64,000 nt of DNA, taken from contig CAJHZI010000442.1 in NCBI GenBank assembly GCA_905160935.1, positions 47,501 to 111,500 on the forward strand. Direction: 5' to 3'. The stretch's first letter is position 1; every line of letters starts with the position of its first letter. The DNA is from Enchytraeus crypticus (taxonomy: Eukaryota > Annelida > Clitellata > Enchytraeida > Enchytraeidae). The notes under the pieces are model-generated. The model was not told the DNA's origin, searched no databases, and saw only the letters and a program-made list of their open reading frames with translations. The translations under genes were made by a program, and so were the position numbers. Shown in pieces: positions 54,520 through 64,000 of this stretch.

Positions 54520-56160
54520 CCAAGCGTTGTTATCTCGTCCAGATCCCTACTTCATCTTGAATAAGTGCATCCATGTTCTCGCACCATCATTTTCACAATT
54601 GTTAACTGATCTTTTCCTCTGGCACATTTTCACAGTCATTTAAAATGCCATTTTCACTCTACTCCTAAAAAGACCCCCTCTGGACAAGGAATCACCCTCC
54701 AACTACAGGCCTATGTCCAATCTACCATTCATTTCCCAACTCACCGAGAGATTGGACTTTCTACCGGGTAGATGGGTAGAGATTATACTCTCTACCCATC
54801 TCGAGTCCAATGACCTCTTCAATAAACACCAGTCAGCATATACCCAACATCGCACCATTGAATCTTCTTTCTTTCTGTAATAGTATAACCAACTCAACGT
54901 GTCACTGGACTATATACTCTTGATCTCTCTGCTGCCTTTGATACCATTGATCACCAAATCCTCCTAAAATGTCTTTTGGTTTGGTATTTATGGCAATGTA
55001 CCTACCTGGTTTACTTCATACCTCACTGATCATACTCTTAGCGTCAAATTCAAAGAATGTGCCTCTCCACCTTCCATCCGTAAGTACGGTGTGCTGCAGG
55101 GCTCCGTTCTTGGTCCCCACTCTTATCCTGATGCGAAGGCTTGCCTACTGCAGTCCTTTCAGTCGTCCTGGATGTCTGCTAATTTCTTAAAACTCAATCC
55201 ACTGAATCACGCAATCGCACTGAAGACAGAGTTCGTGCAGTTTGGGACACCTCAGCAACTGTCAAAACTGAACGAGGTGTCCCTAGCTCTCACTTCTGAT
55301 GTTGCAGTTACACCAGTTTCTTCTGTGAAGAATCTTGGTGTTGTCCTTATATTCCACCACCTTATATTCCAAGATAACATCTCCAAAAACATCACAGGCG
55401 TATTTCTTCCACATTCGCGATCTTCGTCGAATATGACCATATCATTCTTTTGAGACTGCCACTACGATTGGTGCTGCTCCCATGCAATCCTAACTGGAAT
55501 ATGCAACTCCCAATTTCTAAATCTCCCCAGTGGCGAAATTGAGATGCCGCAGTTCATTCAGAATTCCATTGCACGTGCAGTCTTTCGTAGCTCCAAATAT
55601 TCTCACGTTACTCCAATCTTCATGTCCCTGCACTGGCTCAAAGTTAGAGAATGTGTTGTAAACAAGACAGTCTCTCTTACATACAAGTCCATCACTACAC
55701 CTGGCAATGGTGACATGTCTCACTTACTACAAATGAGGCAGCCTTCCTCCAGGCAGTCGTCTACCGGGTCCACGAAGTTAGTGACTCTAGAGAGACAGAG
55801 CATCCTTTCTAGCAGCAAGCTGTCTAGATGCCGCTTCCAGCATGCTGCCCTACAGATCTGGAATCCCCTTACTTACACTCTACGTACCCGTCTTCTACAC
55901 CTGATCAACCTTTCCTAGGTTGTGAACATTTTCATAGCTGGTTAAAAGCTTTTCTCCTCTTTCCTATCCAACTAATGTCAATGAACTAAGACAATCACGC
56001 AAACCTCCATTCCACTACTACTCATCCTTGGACTGATTACCCGGATTTTGGCTCGCACCGTTTACGGACCACCCACATGCAGTTCTTTGGTTTTGATTTA
56101 GTTCCATATTGCTCAATGTTGTAATGGACAACAGTAGCATTCAAATCATGTTGTTGCATC
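54520..56160 (+). pseudogene. L2-like LINE, decayed
   Basis: Same family as 45430-47880. Seen across frames: PSNYRPMSNLPFISQLTERL (54690-54750), LDLSAAFDTIDHQILLKCL (54920-54975), YGVLQGSVLGP (55084-55115), KTEFVQFGTPQQLSKLNEVS LAL (55220-55290), LGVVL, then IQNSIARAVFRSSKYSHVTP, LHWLKVRECVVNKTVSLTYK and LQIWNPLTYTLRT (55544-55918). The YADD region is deleted. 3' end near 56130 (GTAATGGACAACAGTAGCAT). Confidence 0.8.
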
Positions 56161-56514
56161 ATTTCCTCAGTGCTCATGTGCTTTCGGAATGCCTTCAAAA
56201 CGGTAGTCTTTTTTTTGTCTTCGACTTAAGCGTCTTAGTATTTTTGTTTTGATTGTTTTGCACGTGGCACACTTGCATGTTTAATTTCAAACATTTTTTT
56301 GAACCATTCATGCATTTATAAAGAGAGAATGGCATCAAACCTTGTTATTCGATTAACGGCAGACGCGATCTAACTGCCTTATCTGCCTCGTGTGATGGTA
56401 AATTCAAATTTAGTGTTTTAATGTACTTAAATAGTATCCTTATGCTATGCTATGTGTGATTTGCCAATGAGCAAGGTATGATTGCTAGAAGCGAAGTGGC
56501 GACACAGAATATTG
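56161..56514. other. Unassigned spacer
   Basis: About 350 bp of AT-rich sequence with no recognisable gene or repeat between an L2 and an RTE fragment. Confidence 0.4.
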
Positions 56515-57072
56515 TGGATGGCCTTTTTTAGTTTCATATATTTAGGACACACATTAACAGAAGATAAGAAATGTAGAACAGAAATAAAATGTAGAATTGC
56601 TTAAGCAAAAGTAGGAAGAAAGAATTGATAACAAAAAGTTTAAAGAAATCTATGCAGATAAAGATTTTTAGGACTTTAGTGTGGACCTAAGCTACTGTAC
56701 AGGAAAATAGGAATTAAGAAAGTGGATATTAGAATACTGGGATCATTCGAAATGTTGCTATGGAGAAGGATAGAGAAAATCAAATGGTCTGACAAATTAC
56801 AAACGAAGACGTGCTAAATAGGGTTGGCATAAATAGACAATTGAGCTATACCATAAGGAATAGAAAGACGAACTGGATGGGTTTTTTACTGGGTGAGAAT
56901 GAAGAAATGATGGAAAGACAAAAGGGTTAGAAGAAGACCAGGCCTTGGGATGCTGGGTGATATTGCAAACTAATTCATATGTTGATATGAAGAGAAGGGC
57001 AGATGATAGAAATGTAGATGGGTTATATGCCATGGACCTGCCAATAGGCAGTGCATTAAGAGAGAGATAATC
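56515..57072 (+). pseudogene. RTE-like LINE 3' end, decayed
   Basis: Plus-strand pieces: FIYLGHTLTEDKKCRTEIK (56535-56590), LITKSLKKSMQIKIFRTLVW (about 56620-56680), RNRKTNWMGFLLGE, and the 3' end GCCATGGACCTGCCAATAGG (57030-57049) with (GA)n and (ATC)n tail. Confidence 0.75.
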
Positions 57073-57079
57073 ATCATCA

Positions 57080-57140
57080 TCAGCAAAAAAATGCAACGAT
57101 TACTAATAGCGATGGAGAGAAGGAGGAAATAATAATTAGA
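57080..57140 (+). mobile_element. Tail piece of the 5S-type SINE
   Basis: AATGCAACGATTACTAATAG CGATGGAGAGAAGGAGGAAAT matches the body end of the 5S-derived SINE at 6905-6950; the 5S head is absent. Confidence 0.55.
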
Positions 57141-57234
57141 ACAACAAAAACAGCAACTAAGAAAAATTTGTAAACACACGTAACTGTCATGTGTGTAATA
57201 TGAACAAAGGTTCGGATACGTATAGATCTTTCAT

Positions 57235-57380
57235 TCGTTTTTGAAAATTATGCAATTCCTGAAGCCTAGGCGCTCGCAACCGATTGCCTTTCTGACGTAG
57301 GTTCGGATCTTGGTGCCGTGTCGCCTTTTACCCATGGCTGGTCTATTCTTCAGAAACCTGTACATTACACCGGTATTTTA
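57235..57380 (-). mobile_element. SINE A fragment
   Basis: CCTGAAGCCTAGGCGCTCGC, CTGACGTAGGTTCGGATCTT and GGCTGGTCTATTCTTCAGAA follow the order of SINE A on the minus strand. The tail is missing; diverged. Confidence 0.6.
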
Positions 57381-58574
57381 CACATTATATTGCATGCATT
57401 TTATACATTATACATTGTGTCTTATAACTAATAACACAAATTGTTTTTAGAATAAAGTCGTAACGAGTTGACTGATGTTCTTGAAATTTGCACTACTTCT
57501 GCAAAATATGCAGAAATTTTCTGGAAATTCTTTGAGAAGTAAAGTTATAGATTTGCGAATATAAATGGTCAAATAAGAAATTTCCAGTATGTGAATACAG
57601 GCATAGTAAATGCCTGTGACTATTAAATAATAGTCACAGGCATTTACCATGCCTGTGACTAAAATAACATTTGCCGTAATAACTATACAATATTGTATAG
57701 TTAATATATCAGCTAAAAGTATGTCATCGTTATTTCTTATTCTTTGAAATATCTATAGTAAACCCCTTGTGCTCAAATATTTTGCTACAGAAATTATTTT
57801 CAGATGATTGTGTGAATTCAAATGAAACCAGTTTAATAAATATTGGATGCAACAATTTCTTTGATATATTTCTTATATTTATAGACCAACGGATCGGCCA
57901 TTAATGTGTTATGTGGTCGAATTTAGTGCCAGTACAACAAAAGGAACAGAGTGTGAGATTGAAAAATATAAATAAAGATCATATTTCTGGATCATCTGCT
58001 GCTTTTGAACATCGACCTGGCTCTACTTCCTTTCCACACAGCATGAAATTTCATTCGCTTACTGGATCAGAAAGCTATGTGTTACATAGCTCGTATGGGA
58101 AAGCATTTCATTTGTTGCTGCTAGAAAAATATCAAAGGAGTGAAGTTAGTATGGCATATCATACTCTCTTAAATAAATAAGGTAATTGTGTAATGATTGG
58201 CGAGATGATATTAGTAAATGAAACATACTATTATAGTATTTAAAAAAAAAGAAAATAGTATTTTTGTTCTTTTCAAAGCTAAGTCATAGACTTTTGAGCT
58301 GGTTGCTAATATTGCTTGTTTGGGGATTGTCCCAATGATTATGATTCACAGATGGAAATTATTACAGATTTATATTTGCACTGGATTAATAAAAGTTTGA
58401 AGGACAATGCATATAATAGCAGCATTTAAAGGTAAGGGCCGGGTAGCTAGAGACTGCATTTTCTTAGACAAAAAATTTAAAATACTGCGATAAAGAGTTA
58501 ATACTGACCACTACCTTAGTATTTCTGCACCATTTCAATATCAATAGTAAATGCAATATTAGTATACTAATTAT
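57381..58574. other. AT-rich region with a hairpin; no gene recognised
   Basis: 57606-57625 and 57628-57647 are perfect 20-bp inverted arms (GTAAATGCCTGTGACTATTA) with a 2-nt loop; GCCTGTGACT recurs at 57651. The 89-codon plus-strand frame 57911-58180 (MWSNLVPVQQKEQSVRLKN) matches no family I know and is listed only as an open frame. Confidence 0.5.
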
Positions 58575-60110
58575 ATATCTCTCTTAGTGCTCTGCCTACT
58601 AGCAGGTCCATGGTATATAACGCCTCCACTCCTCTCTGTCTTCTGCTTTCCTCTTCATGTCCACATATGAGTGGGTCCTTTAATCATCTAACATACCTAA
58701 TCTCGGCTTGCACATGCCTTTTTCCATTCCATTCTACCTTCTATGACCTCTAATGATTATAGACCTTCCCCTTAGGATGTGTCCTATCCAACTCTTCTTC
58801 CTATTTTTAAATACATTTATCAGCTGTTTATCTGTACCAACTCTCTCCAGAACTTCCTCATTTGTAATCTTTTTAGTCAAGCTAATCCTCTCCATTCTTC
58901 TCCAAATTCACATTTCCAATACCTCCAGTTTTCTAATATCTTCCTTCTTTAAGGTCCATGTTTCACATTCATATAATAGCGTCGTCCAAACCAAACTTTT
59001 CCCTATCTTTATCTTTGTGTCTTTCTTTAGACTTTTTGTTAAAAGTTCATTCCAATCATCAAAGGCCGCTTTTTCTTGTGCAATCCTGCCGCATATTTCA
59101 GTCTCACATTTCCTGTCATCGGTTATAGTATGACTCAAATATATGAAACTCTTTACCTGTTCCAATTTTGTACCATTTATTCTGATATTAGCTTCACCTT
59201 TATTATTGGACACTCTCATAAACTTGGTCTTTTTTATATTAATCTTCATGCCATATCTCAATCATATCATTCAGCCTATCCATTATCTTCTGCAGTCCAG
59301 TCTCGCTGCCCGCTACCATTCCTTGGTCATCTGCAAATCGTACATCCTGTAACAATTTTCCGCCTACTTTTATTCTTTCAACCATGTCTTTCATGGCTTC
59401 CTCCACCATTGCTTCAAAGTAAAAATTAAACAGCAGCGGCGAAATGCTAAACAGCGTTGTCTTACTCCACGTCCTATTTCACCTTCTTCTGAGTATTCTT
59501 GTTGGATTTTGATTACAGCTCTTTGATTCATATACAAGTTTAAGATTAGTCTTATATCTTTCCAGTTAATTCCTATTCTTTTCAAGATATTCCTCATGGT
59601 TATCCAATCAATCCTGTCAAAGGCCTTCTCAAAGTCCACAAAGCATATAAAAATGTGATTTCCATATTCTAACCTTCTTTCGCAAAGAACTCGCATTACC
59701 CCTATTGCTTCTCTTGTGCCACATACTTTCCTAAAACCAAACTGTGTCTTGCTCAGTATCATCTCTGCATGGAGACTGAATGCGATTATTTACTATCTTT
59801 AATAAGATCTTCGATGCATGAGGTATTAAGCTGATTGTGCTGTAATCCGAACACTCCACAGCATTGGCTTTTTTTGGAATTGGAATCATCACTGACTTGG
59901 TAAAGTCGTCTGGCCAAATGCCAGTATTGTACACTTCCATACATACCTCCATTGACTTACTGAGTGTTTCTCCTTCCAACATTTCCAAGAATTCTGCTGG
60001 GATATCATCTATTCCGCCTGCTTTCCCCTTCTTCATGGTGTTAATTGCAGAATAAGTTTCCTCCTTCATTATGTCGGGGCCCCTTTTATCGTTTTCTACT
60101 GTACTACCAG
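58575..60110 (-). pseudogene. RTE-like LINE, RT to 3' end
   Basis: The best minus-strand copy of the family. Seen from 5' to 3': ETYSAINTMKKGKAGGIDDI, PAEFLEMLEGETL and NTGIWPDDFTKSVMIPIPKK (60110-59860); KTQFGFRKVCGTREAI and FICFVDFEKAFDRIDWI with the first catalytic Asp (59670-59620); IGRGVRQRC; LRYGMKINIKKTKFMRVSNN; FIYLSHTITDDRKCETEI; VWTTLLYECETWTLKKEDI; and the 3' end at 58575-58622. The FADDT segment near 59330 is degenerate. Its 5' truncation point touches the next copy head to head. Confidence 0.85.
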
Positions 60111-62775
60111 ATGGATTATATTCTGCTAAAGCAATGGTACAGGAATAGTGTGAAGAATTCAAGGAATTATCCAGGAGCCTATGTTAATTCAGACCGCAGT
60201 AGTAATGCAAAAGTAGGGCTTCAGATGAAGAAAATACTTACGAAGAAAGCCGTAAGAGATGGAATTTGAACGGATTGAACGAGAAAAGATGTCCGTTTCA
60301 GAAAGCAGTGGAAAGAGAAGTTAAGAAAATGATGGACTGTGAAAGGACAGGGGTAACTGAAAGATGGTGTCAGCTAAAGGAGGCTATTAAAATGGGTGCA
60401 AAAGAAGTCTATGGCTTTGTTAAAGCAAACACGGCTAAAAAACCTTGGATCACAAGTGAGATGCTAGCAAAATGGATGAAAGGAGGAAATGGAGAAGTAT
60501 AGATACCAATCATGGTCGAATGAAATATAGAAGCTTAAACAATGAGCTTAGAAGAATTCCGGACAAAGCAAGCGATCATTGGTGAATTGAAAAGTGTGAT
60601 AATTTAGAAGAATATGATAGAAAAGGGAGGTCAGATCTATTGTAAAAGGAAGTCAGAATACTGACAAGAACCGATAAGAAAAAGAAAGACGATGCAAAGA
60701 ACAATACTGTAATGGGTAAAGATTGAGAATTGAAGACAGAGTTGGAAGACGTAAAAAAGATGAAGAGAATATGTAGAGGAATTGTATGATAGAGCTGGGC
60801 AGCCAGTTCAAGAGGATTTTAATATTGAAGAAGAAAATATAGTAGAAAAACGATAACAGGGGCCTTGATATAATGAAGGAGGAAATTTATTCTGCATTTA
60901 ACAGCACGAAGAAGGAGAAAACAGCCGGAATAGGTGATAACCCAGCAGAATTCTTGAAAATGTTGGAAGGAGAAACACTCAGTAAGTTAATGGAGGTATG
61001 TATGGAAGTGTACAAAACAGGTATTTGGCCAGACAACATTACCAAGTCACTGAAGTCAGTGATGATCCCAATTCACAAAAAGCTAATGCTGTGGAGTGTT
61101 CGGATTACAGAACAATCAGTTTAATACCTCATGCTTCGAAGATTTTATTCATCTGCATCATCTTCCCTTAAATCCCAGTTTAACTAGGGTCGGGATACGA
61201 AGAGACTTGATCCATTCGTTAAGTTTTTGTAGCAATTTCTAGAGCCTAGGTGCTCATCAACCGAATGCCCTATCTGACGTTGGTTTGGATCCAGTTTTTA
61301 TGTCGCCTTCTACGACACGTGCATATTTACACGGTTGGTCTATTCTTCAAACAACCCTATTCTTCAAACAACCTGGACACAACACAGGGAATTGGTTTGA
61401 ATCATTACGGGCATCGAAGATCTTATTAAAGATAATAAATAATCGTATTCAGTCAAAAGCAGATATGATACTGAACAAGACACAATTTGGTTTTGGGGAA
61501 GGATGCAGCACAAAAGAAGCAATAAGGGGAATGCGGGTTCTGCGATGTAAGTTTCGAATATGGAAATGAAGTTTTTGTATGCTCTGTGGACTTTGAGAAG
61601 GCCTTTAACAGGATTGATTGGATAACGATGATGAATGTCTTTAAAAGAATAGGAATTAACTGGAGAGACAGAAGACTAATTATAAACTTGAACATGAGTC
61701 AAAGAGCAATTATCAAAATCCAACAAGAATGCTCAGAAGAAATGGAAATAGGACGTGGAGTAAGACAAAGTTGTAGCATTTCGCCGCTGCTGTTTAACAT
61801 TTACGCTGAGGCAATGAAGGATCCAGCCGTGGAAGACATGGAAGAAGGAATAACTGTATGCTTTGTAGAAATTTTAAAGAGTAGGAGGCAAATTGTTACC
61901 AGATGTAGGATTTGCATATGAGAATGGTAGCGGGCAGCGAGATTGTTCTGCAGAAAATAATGGATAGGCTGAATGATACGGCATTGAGATATGGTATGAA
62001 GATTAATATCAAATGACCAAGGTTATGAAAGTGTCCAATAATAAAGGTGCAGTTAATATCACAATAAATGGTACTAATTTAGAACAGGTAAGGAGTTTCA
62101 AATATTTGGGCCACACTACAACCAATGACGGGAACTGGAACTGTGAGATGATATATGCAGTAGGATTGCGCAAGCAAAAGCGGCCTTTGGTAGTAGAAAA
62201 GAACTATTAACAAAAAGTCTAAAGAAAGACACAAAGTTAAAGATAGTGAAAACTTTGGTTTGGACCACGCTATTGTATGGATGTGTAACGTGGACCTTAA
62301 GGAAGGAAGATATTAGGAAACTGGAGGCATTGGAAATGTGAATTTCGAGAAGAATGGAGAGGATTAGCTGGACTCAAAAGGTTACATATGAGAAAGTCCT
62401 GGCGAGAGTTAGCACTGTTAGACAGTTGATAAATGTATTAAGATATAGGAAGAAGATATGGATAGGACACATTCTAAGGGGGGGAAGGTCTATTAAAAGT
62501 GGTCATAGAAGGTAGAATGGAAGGAAAATGAGAGAGGATTAGCTTGACTAAAAAGATTACAAATGAGGAAGTTCTGGAGAGTGTTGGTACATATAGACAG
62601 TTGATAAATGTATTAAGAAATAGGAAGAAGAGTTGGATAGGACACATTCTAAGGGGGAAGTCTATTAATAGAGGAAGAAGAGTTGGATAGGACACATTCA
62701 TTCTAAGGGGGAAAGTCTATTAATAGAGGTCATAGAAGGTAGAATGGAAGGAAAAAGAGGCTGGGGCATATATTC
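60110..62775 (+). pseudogene. RTE-like LINE, linker to 3' end
   Basis: The longest plus-strand copy: linker KPWITSEMLAKWMK (60438-60480), GRSDLL, RT KEEIYSAFNSTKKEKTAGIG and KTGIWPDNITKS (60873-61060), a SINE A insertion (61150-61410), KILLKIINNRIQSKADMILN, QFGFGEGCSTKEAI, DFEKAFNRIDWI with catalytic Asp (61587-61622), VRQSCSISPLLFNIYAEAM (61755-61815), FKYLGHTTTND, LKKDTKLKIVKTLVWTTLLY and a 3' part that contains two extra tandem copies of the [14 protein letters not shown] segment (62420-62720). Dead because of frame breaks and the insertion. Confidence 0.85.
61133..61427 (-). mobile_element. SINE A inserted in LINE, 17-bp TSD
   Basis: Insert 61150-61410 flanked by GCTTCGAAGATTTTATT (61133-61149) and GCATCGAAGATCTTATT (61411-61427), 15 of 17 identical. 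(ATC)n tail at left, head CACAACACAGGG at right. LINE coding (HASKILLKI) resumes after it. Confidence 0.85.
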
Positions 62776-62798
62776 ACATGTATATATATATATATACA

Positions 62799-62863
<65 letters not shown>
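62776..62863. repeat. (TA)n tract
   Basis: Nearly pure TA repeat between an RTE copy and the 3' end of a SINE B copy. Confidence 0.9.
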
Positions 62864-62864
<1 letters not shown>

Positions 62865-63221
62865 TCAGTGCACTGCCAAGTAGCAGGTTCAAGGTACATA
62901 TTCATACTCAAAGTCTGCTTTCTAACTCCATAAGAGCACTCCTTAGATCAACAAGTTAATCCCTTCACAAAGTCTATGCCTCATCCATACCTTATGTACC
63001 CTATTCCATGGGAAAAATATTGCTACTGAGGTAGTTTTCCCGTTTCCTTCCTCAGTTAGATGGATTAATTACCATTTAATCCTGGGGAAAGTATTTCATG
63101 GTGAGATGGGTCCCCTCTCACCATCCTCAGTTCCTGCCTTAGTCGCCTCTTAACGTATACGCAGCAGATTGTTTGCGGTTGCCCTATTCTGCAGTGGTCC
63201 AACCACACCCGAGCACAACAC

Positions 63222-63224
<3 letters not shown>
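62864..63224 (-). mobile_element. SINE B, longest copy
   Basis: About 360 bp. Minus strand: head CCCGTGTTGTGCTCGGGTGT at 63224, GGCGACTAAGGCAGGAACTG, GAGAGGGGACCCATCTCACC, AAGGGATTAACTTGTTGATC, ending TTGAACCTGCTACTTGGCAG TGCACTGAAGA at 62864, then (TA)n. The head resembles that of SINE A; the 3' end resembles the RTE LINE. Confidence 0.75.
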
Positions 63225-63271
<47 letters not shown>

Positions 63272-63385
63272 AATATTATATATATATATATATATAATAT
63301 ACGTATATATATATATATAAATATTATATATATATATATAATATATGTACATATATATATATATATACATATATTATATATATAA

Positions 63386-63426
<41 letters not shown>
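63225..63426. repeat. (TA)n-rich tract
   Basis: TA repeats with interspersed AATATT and ACGT/GTAC variants, between the SINE B head and the tail of an RTE copy. Confidence 0.9.
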
Positions 63427-63428
<2 letters not shown>

Positions 63429-63677
63429 TAGTGCACTGCCTACTAGCAGGTCTATGGTATATAACTCCTCCACTCTTCTCTGTCTTACGCCTTCTTCTTC
63501 ATTTTCACATATGAGTGGGTCTTTAAATCATCTAACATACCTAATCTCGGCCTGCCCCTGCCTCTTTTTTCTTCCATTCTACCTTCTATGACCTCTTTTA
63601 ATAGACCTTCCCCCCTTAGAATGTGTCCTATCCAACTGTTCTTCCTATTGCTTAATACATTTATCAACTGTCTAGCC

Positions 63678-63680
<3 letters not shown>
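63427..63680 (-). pseudogene. RTE-like LINE 3' end
   Basis: Minus strand [19 protein letters not shown], then [33 protein letters not shown], and the 3' end GACCTGCTAGTAGGCAGTGC at 63432-63451. 5'-truncated at 63680 against a (TA)n tract. Confidence 0.85.
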
Positions 63681-63726
<46 letters not shown>

Positions 63727-63776
63727 CATGTATATATAATATATATATATATAATATATATACATATATGTACATG

Positions 63777-63843
<67 letters not shown>

Positions 63844-63856
63844 ATATATATATATA
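63681..63856. repeat. (TA)n tract
   Basis: Mostly pure TA repeat between the RTE fragment and the GTTCGG-type element. Confidence 0.9.
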
Positions 63857-63857
63857 G

Positions 63858-64000
63858 TAGAGATGGGAATCGAACCGAACCCTAAAATCTGGAATTTTTA
63901 CCGAACCGAACCCGAACCCAGACTCTGGCCGAACCCGAACGGAACTCAGACTCTGGCCGAACCCGAACCCAGACTCTGGCTGAACCCGAACCGAACCCTG
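63858..64000 (+). mobile_element. End of a TAGAGATGGG/GAACCC element, cut by window
   Basis: Begins TAGAGATGGGAATCGAACCG and continues with CGAACCCAGACTCTGGC repeats, matching the reverse complement of 45075-45232 closely. It runs off the window. Confidence 0.75.

Noticed and set aside
57911-58180. 89-codon plus-strand ORF as a gene
   Set aside because: No family recognised and AT-rich surroundings; kept only as an open frame in the region entry.

Overview
This window is nuclear DNA from an animal, most likely an invertebrate. It is AT-rich, carries spliced-gene structure with consensus GT..AG sites, and is packed with metazoan transposable elements: RTE-like, CR1/L2-like and Jockey-like LINEs, several SINE families, a BEL/Pao LTR retrotransposon, and hAT, piggyBac and mariner DNA transposons. 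I cannot name the species. There are no bacterial operons, phage genes or CRISPR arrays.

Only one convincing host gene was found. Three minus-strand exons (23234-23094, 18475-18424, 6507-6317) join in phase into the first 128 residues of a short-chain dehydrogenase/reductase of the sniffer/C-factor type. Its introns are 4.6 and 11.9 kb long and consist largely of transposons. The catalytic YxxxK part was not found and probably lies beyond the left edge.

Layout. 1-6.3 kb: mariner remnant, RTE LINE tail, SINE, and a long dispersed repeat interrupted by a hAT-like insertion with an 8-bp target duplication. 6.3-23.2 kb: the SDR gene. Intron 2 holds a 5S-rRNA-derived SINE and a CR1 LINE split by a nearly intact hAT transposon, whose transposase has one in-frame TGA. 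It also holds SINEs and Jockey and L2 fragments. Intron 1 holds RTE, CR1 and hAT-derived pieces. 23.5-31.3 kb: RTE and L2 fragments, a piggyBac transposase gene cut in two by an L2 LINE, a hAT-type non-autonomous element and a CR1 fragment. 31.4-35.0 kb: a 3.6-kb DNA transposon with long diverged terminal inverted repeats. It encodes a protein I cannot place in a named superfamily and is the best candidate here for something undescribed. 35.06-42.84 kb: a decayed BEL/Pao retrotransposon (minus) with an 849-bp 3' LTR and only 337 bp of its 5' LTR. 42.8-48.6 kb: a composite element with GTTCGG arrays, a foldback element, and a second copy of the dispersed repeat interrupted by an L2 LINE. 48.6-51.0 kb: a GC-rich LTR-like block with a 1-kb minisatellite followed by a short gag-like ORF. 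51-64 kb: AT-rich sequence, an L2 LINE, several RTE copies (two head to head), SINEs and (TA)n tracts.

Interactions that can be read from the sequence: one SINE family shares its 3' end with the RTE LINE, so it probably uses that LINE's reverse transcriptase. The non-autonomous hAT elements share terminal sequence with the coding hAT element, so that transposase may have moved them. (TA)n, (GA)n and (GAT)n tracts repeatedly sit at LINE and SINE tails. Many nested insertions can be ordered in time from target duplications and interrupted reading frames.
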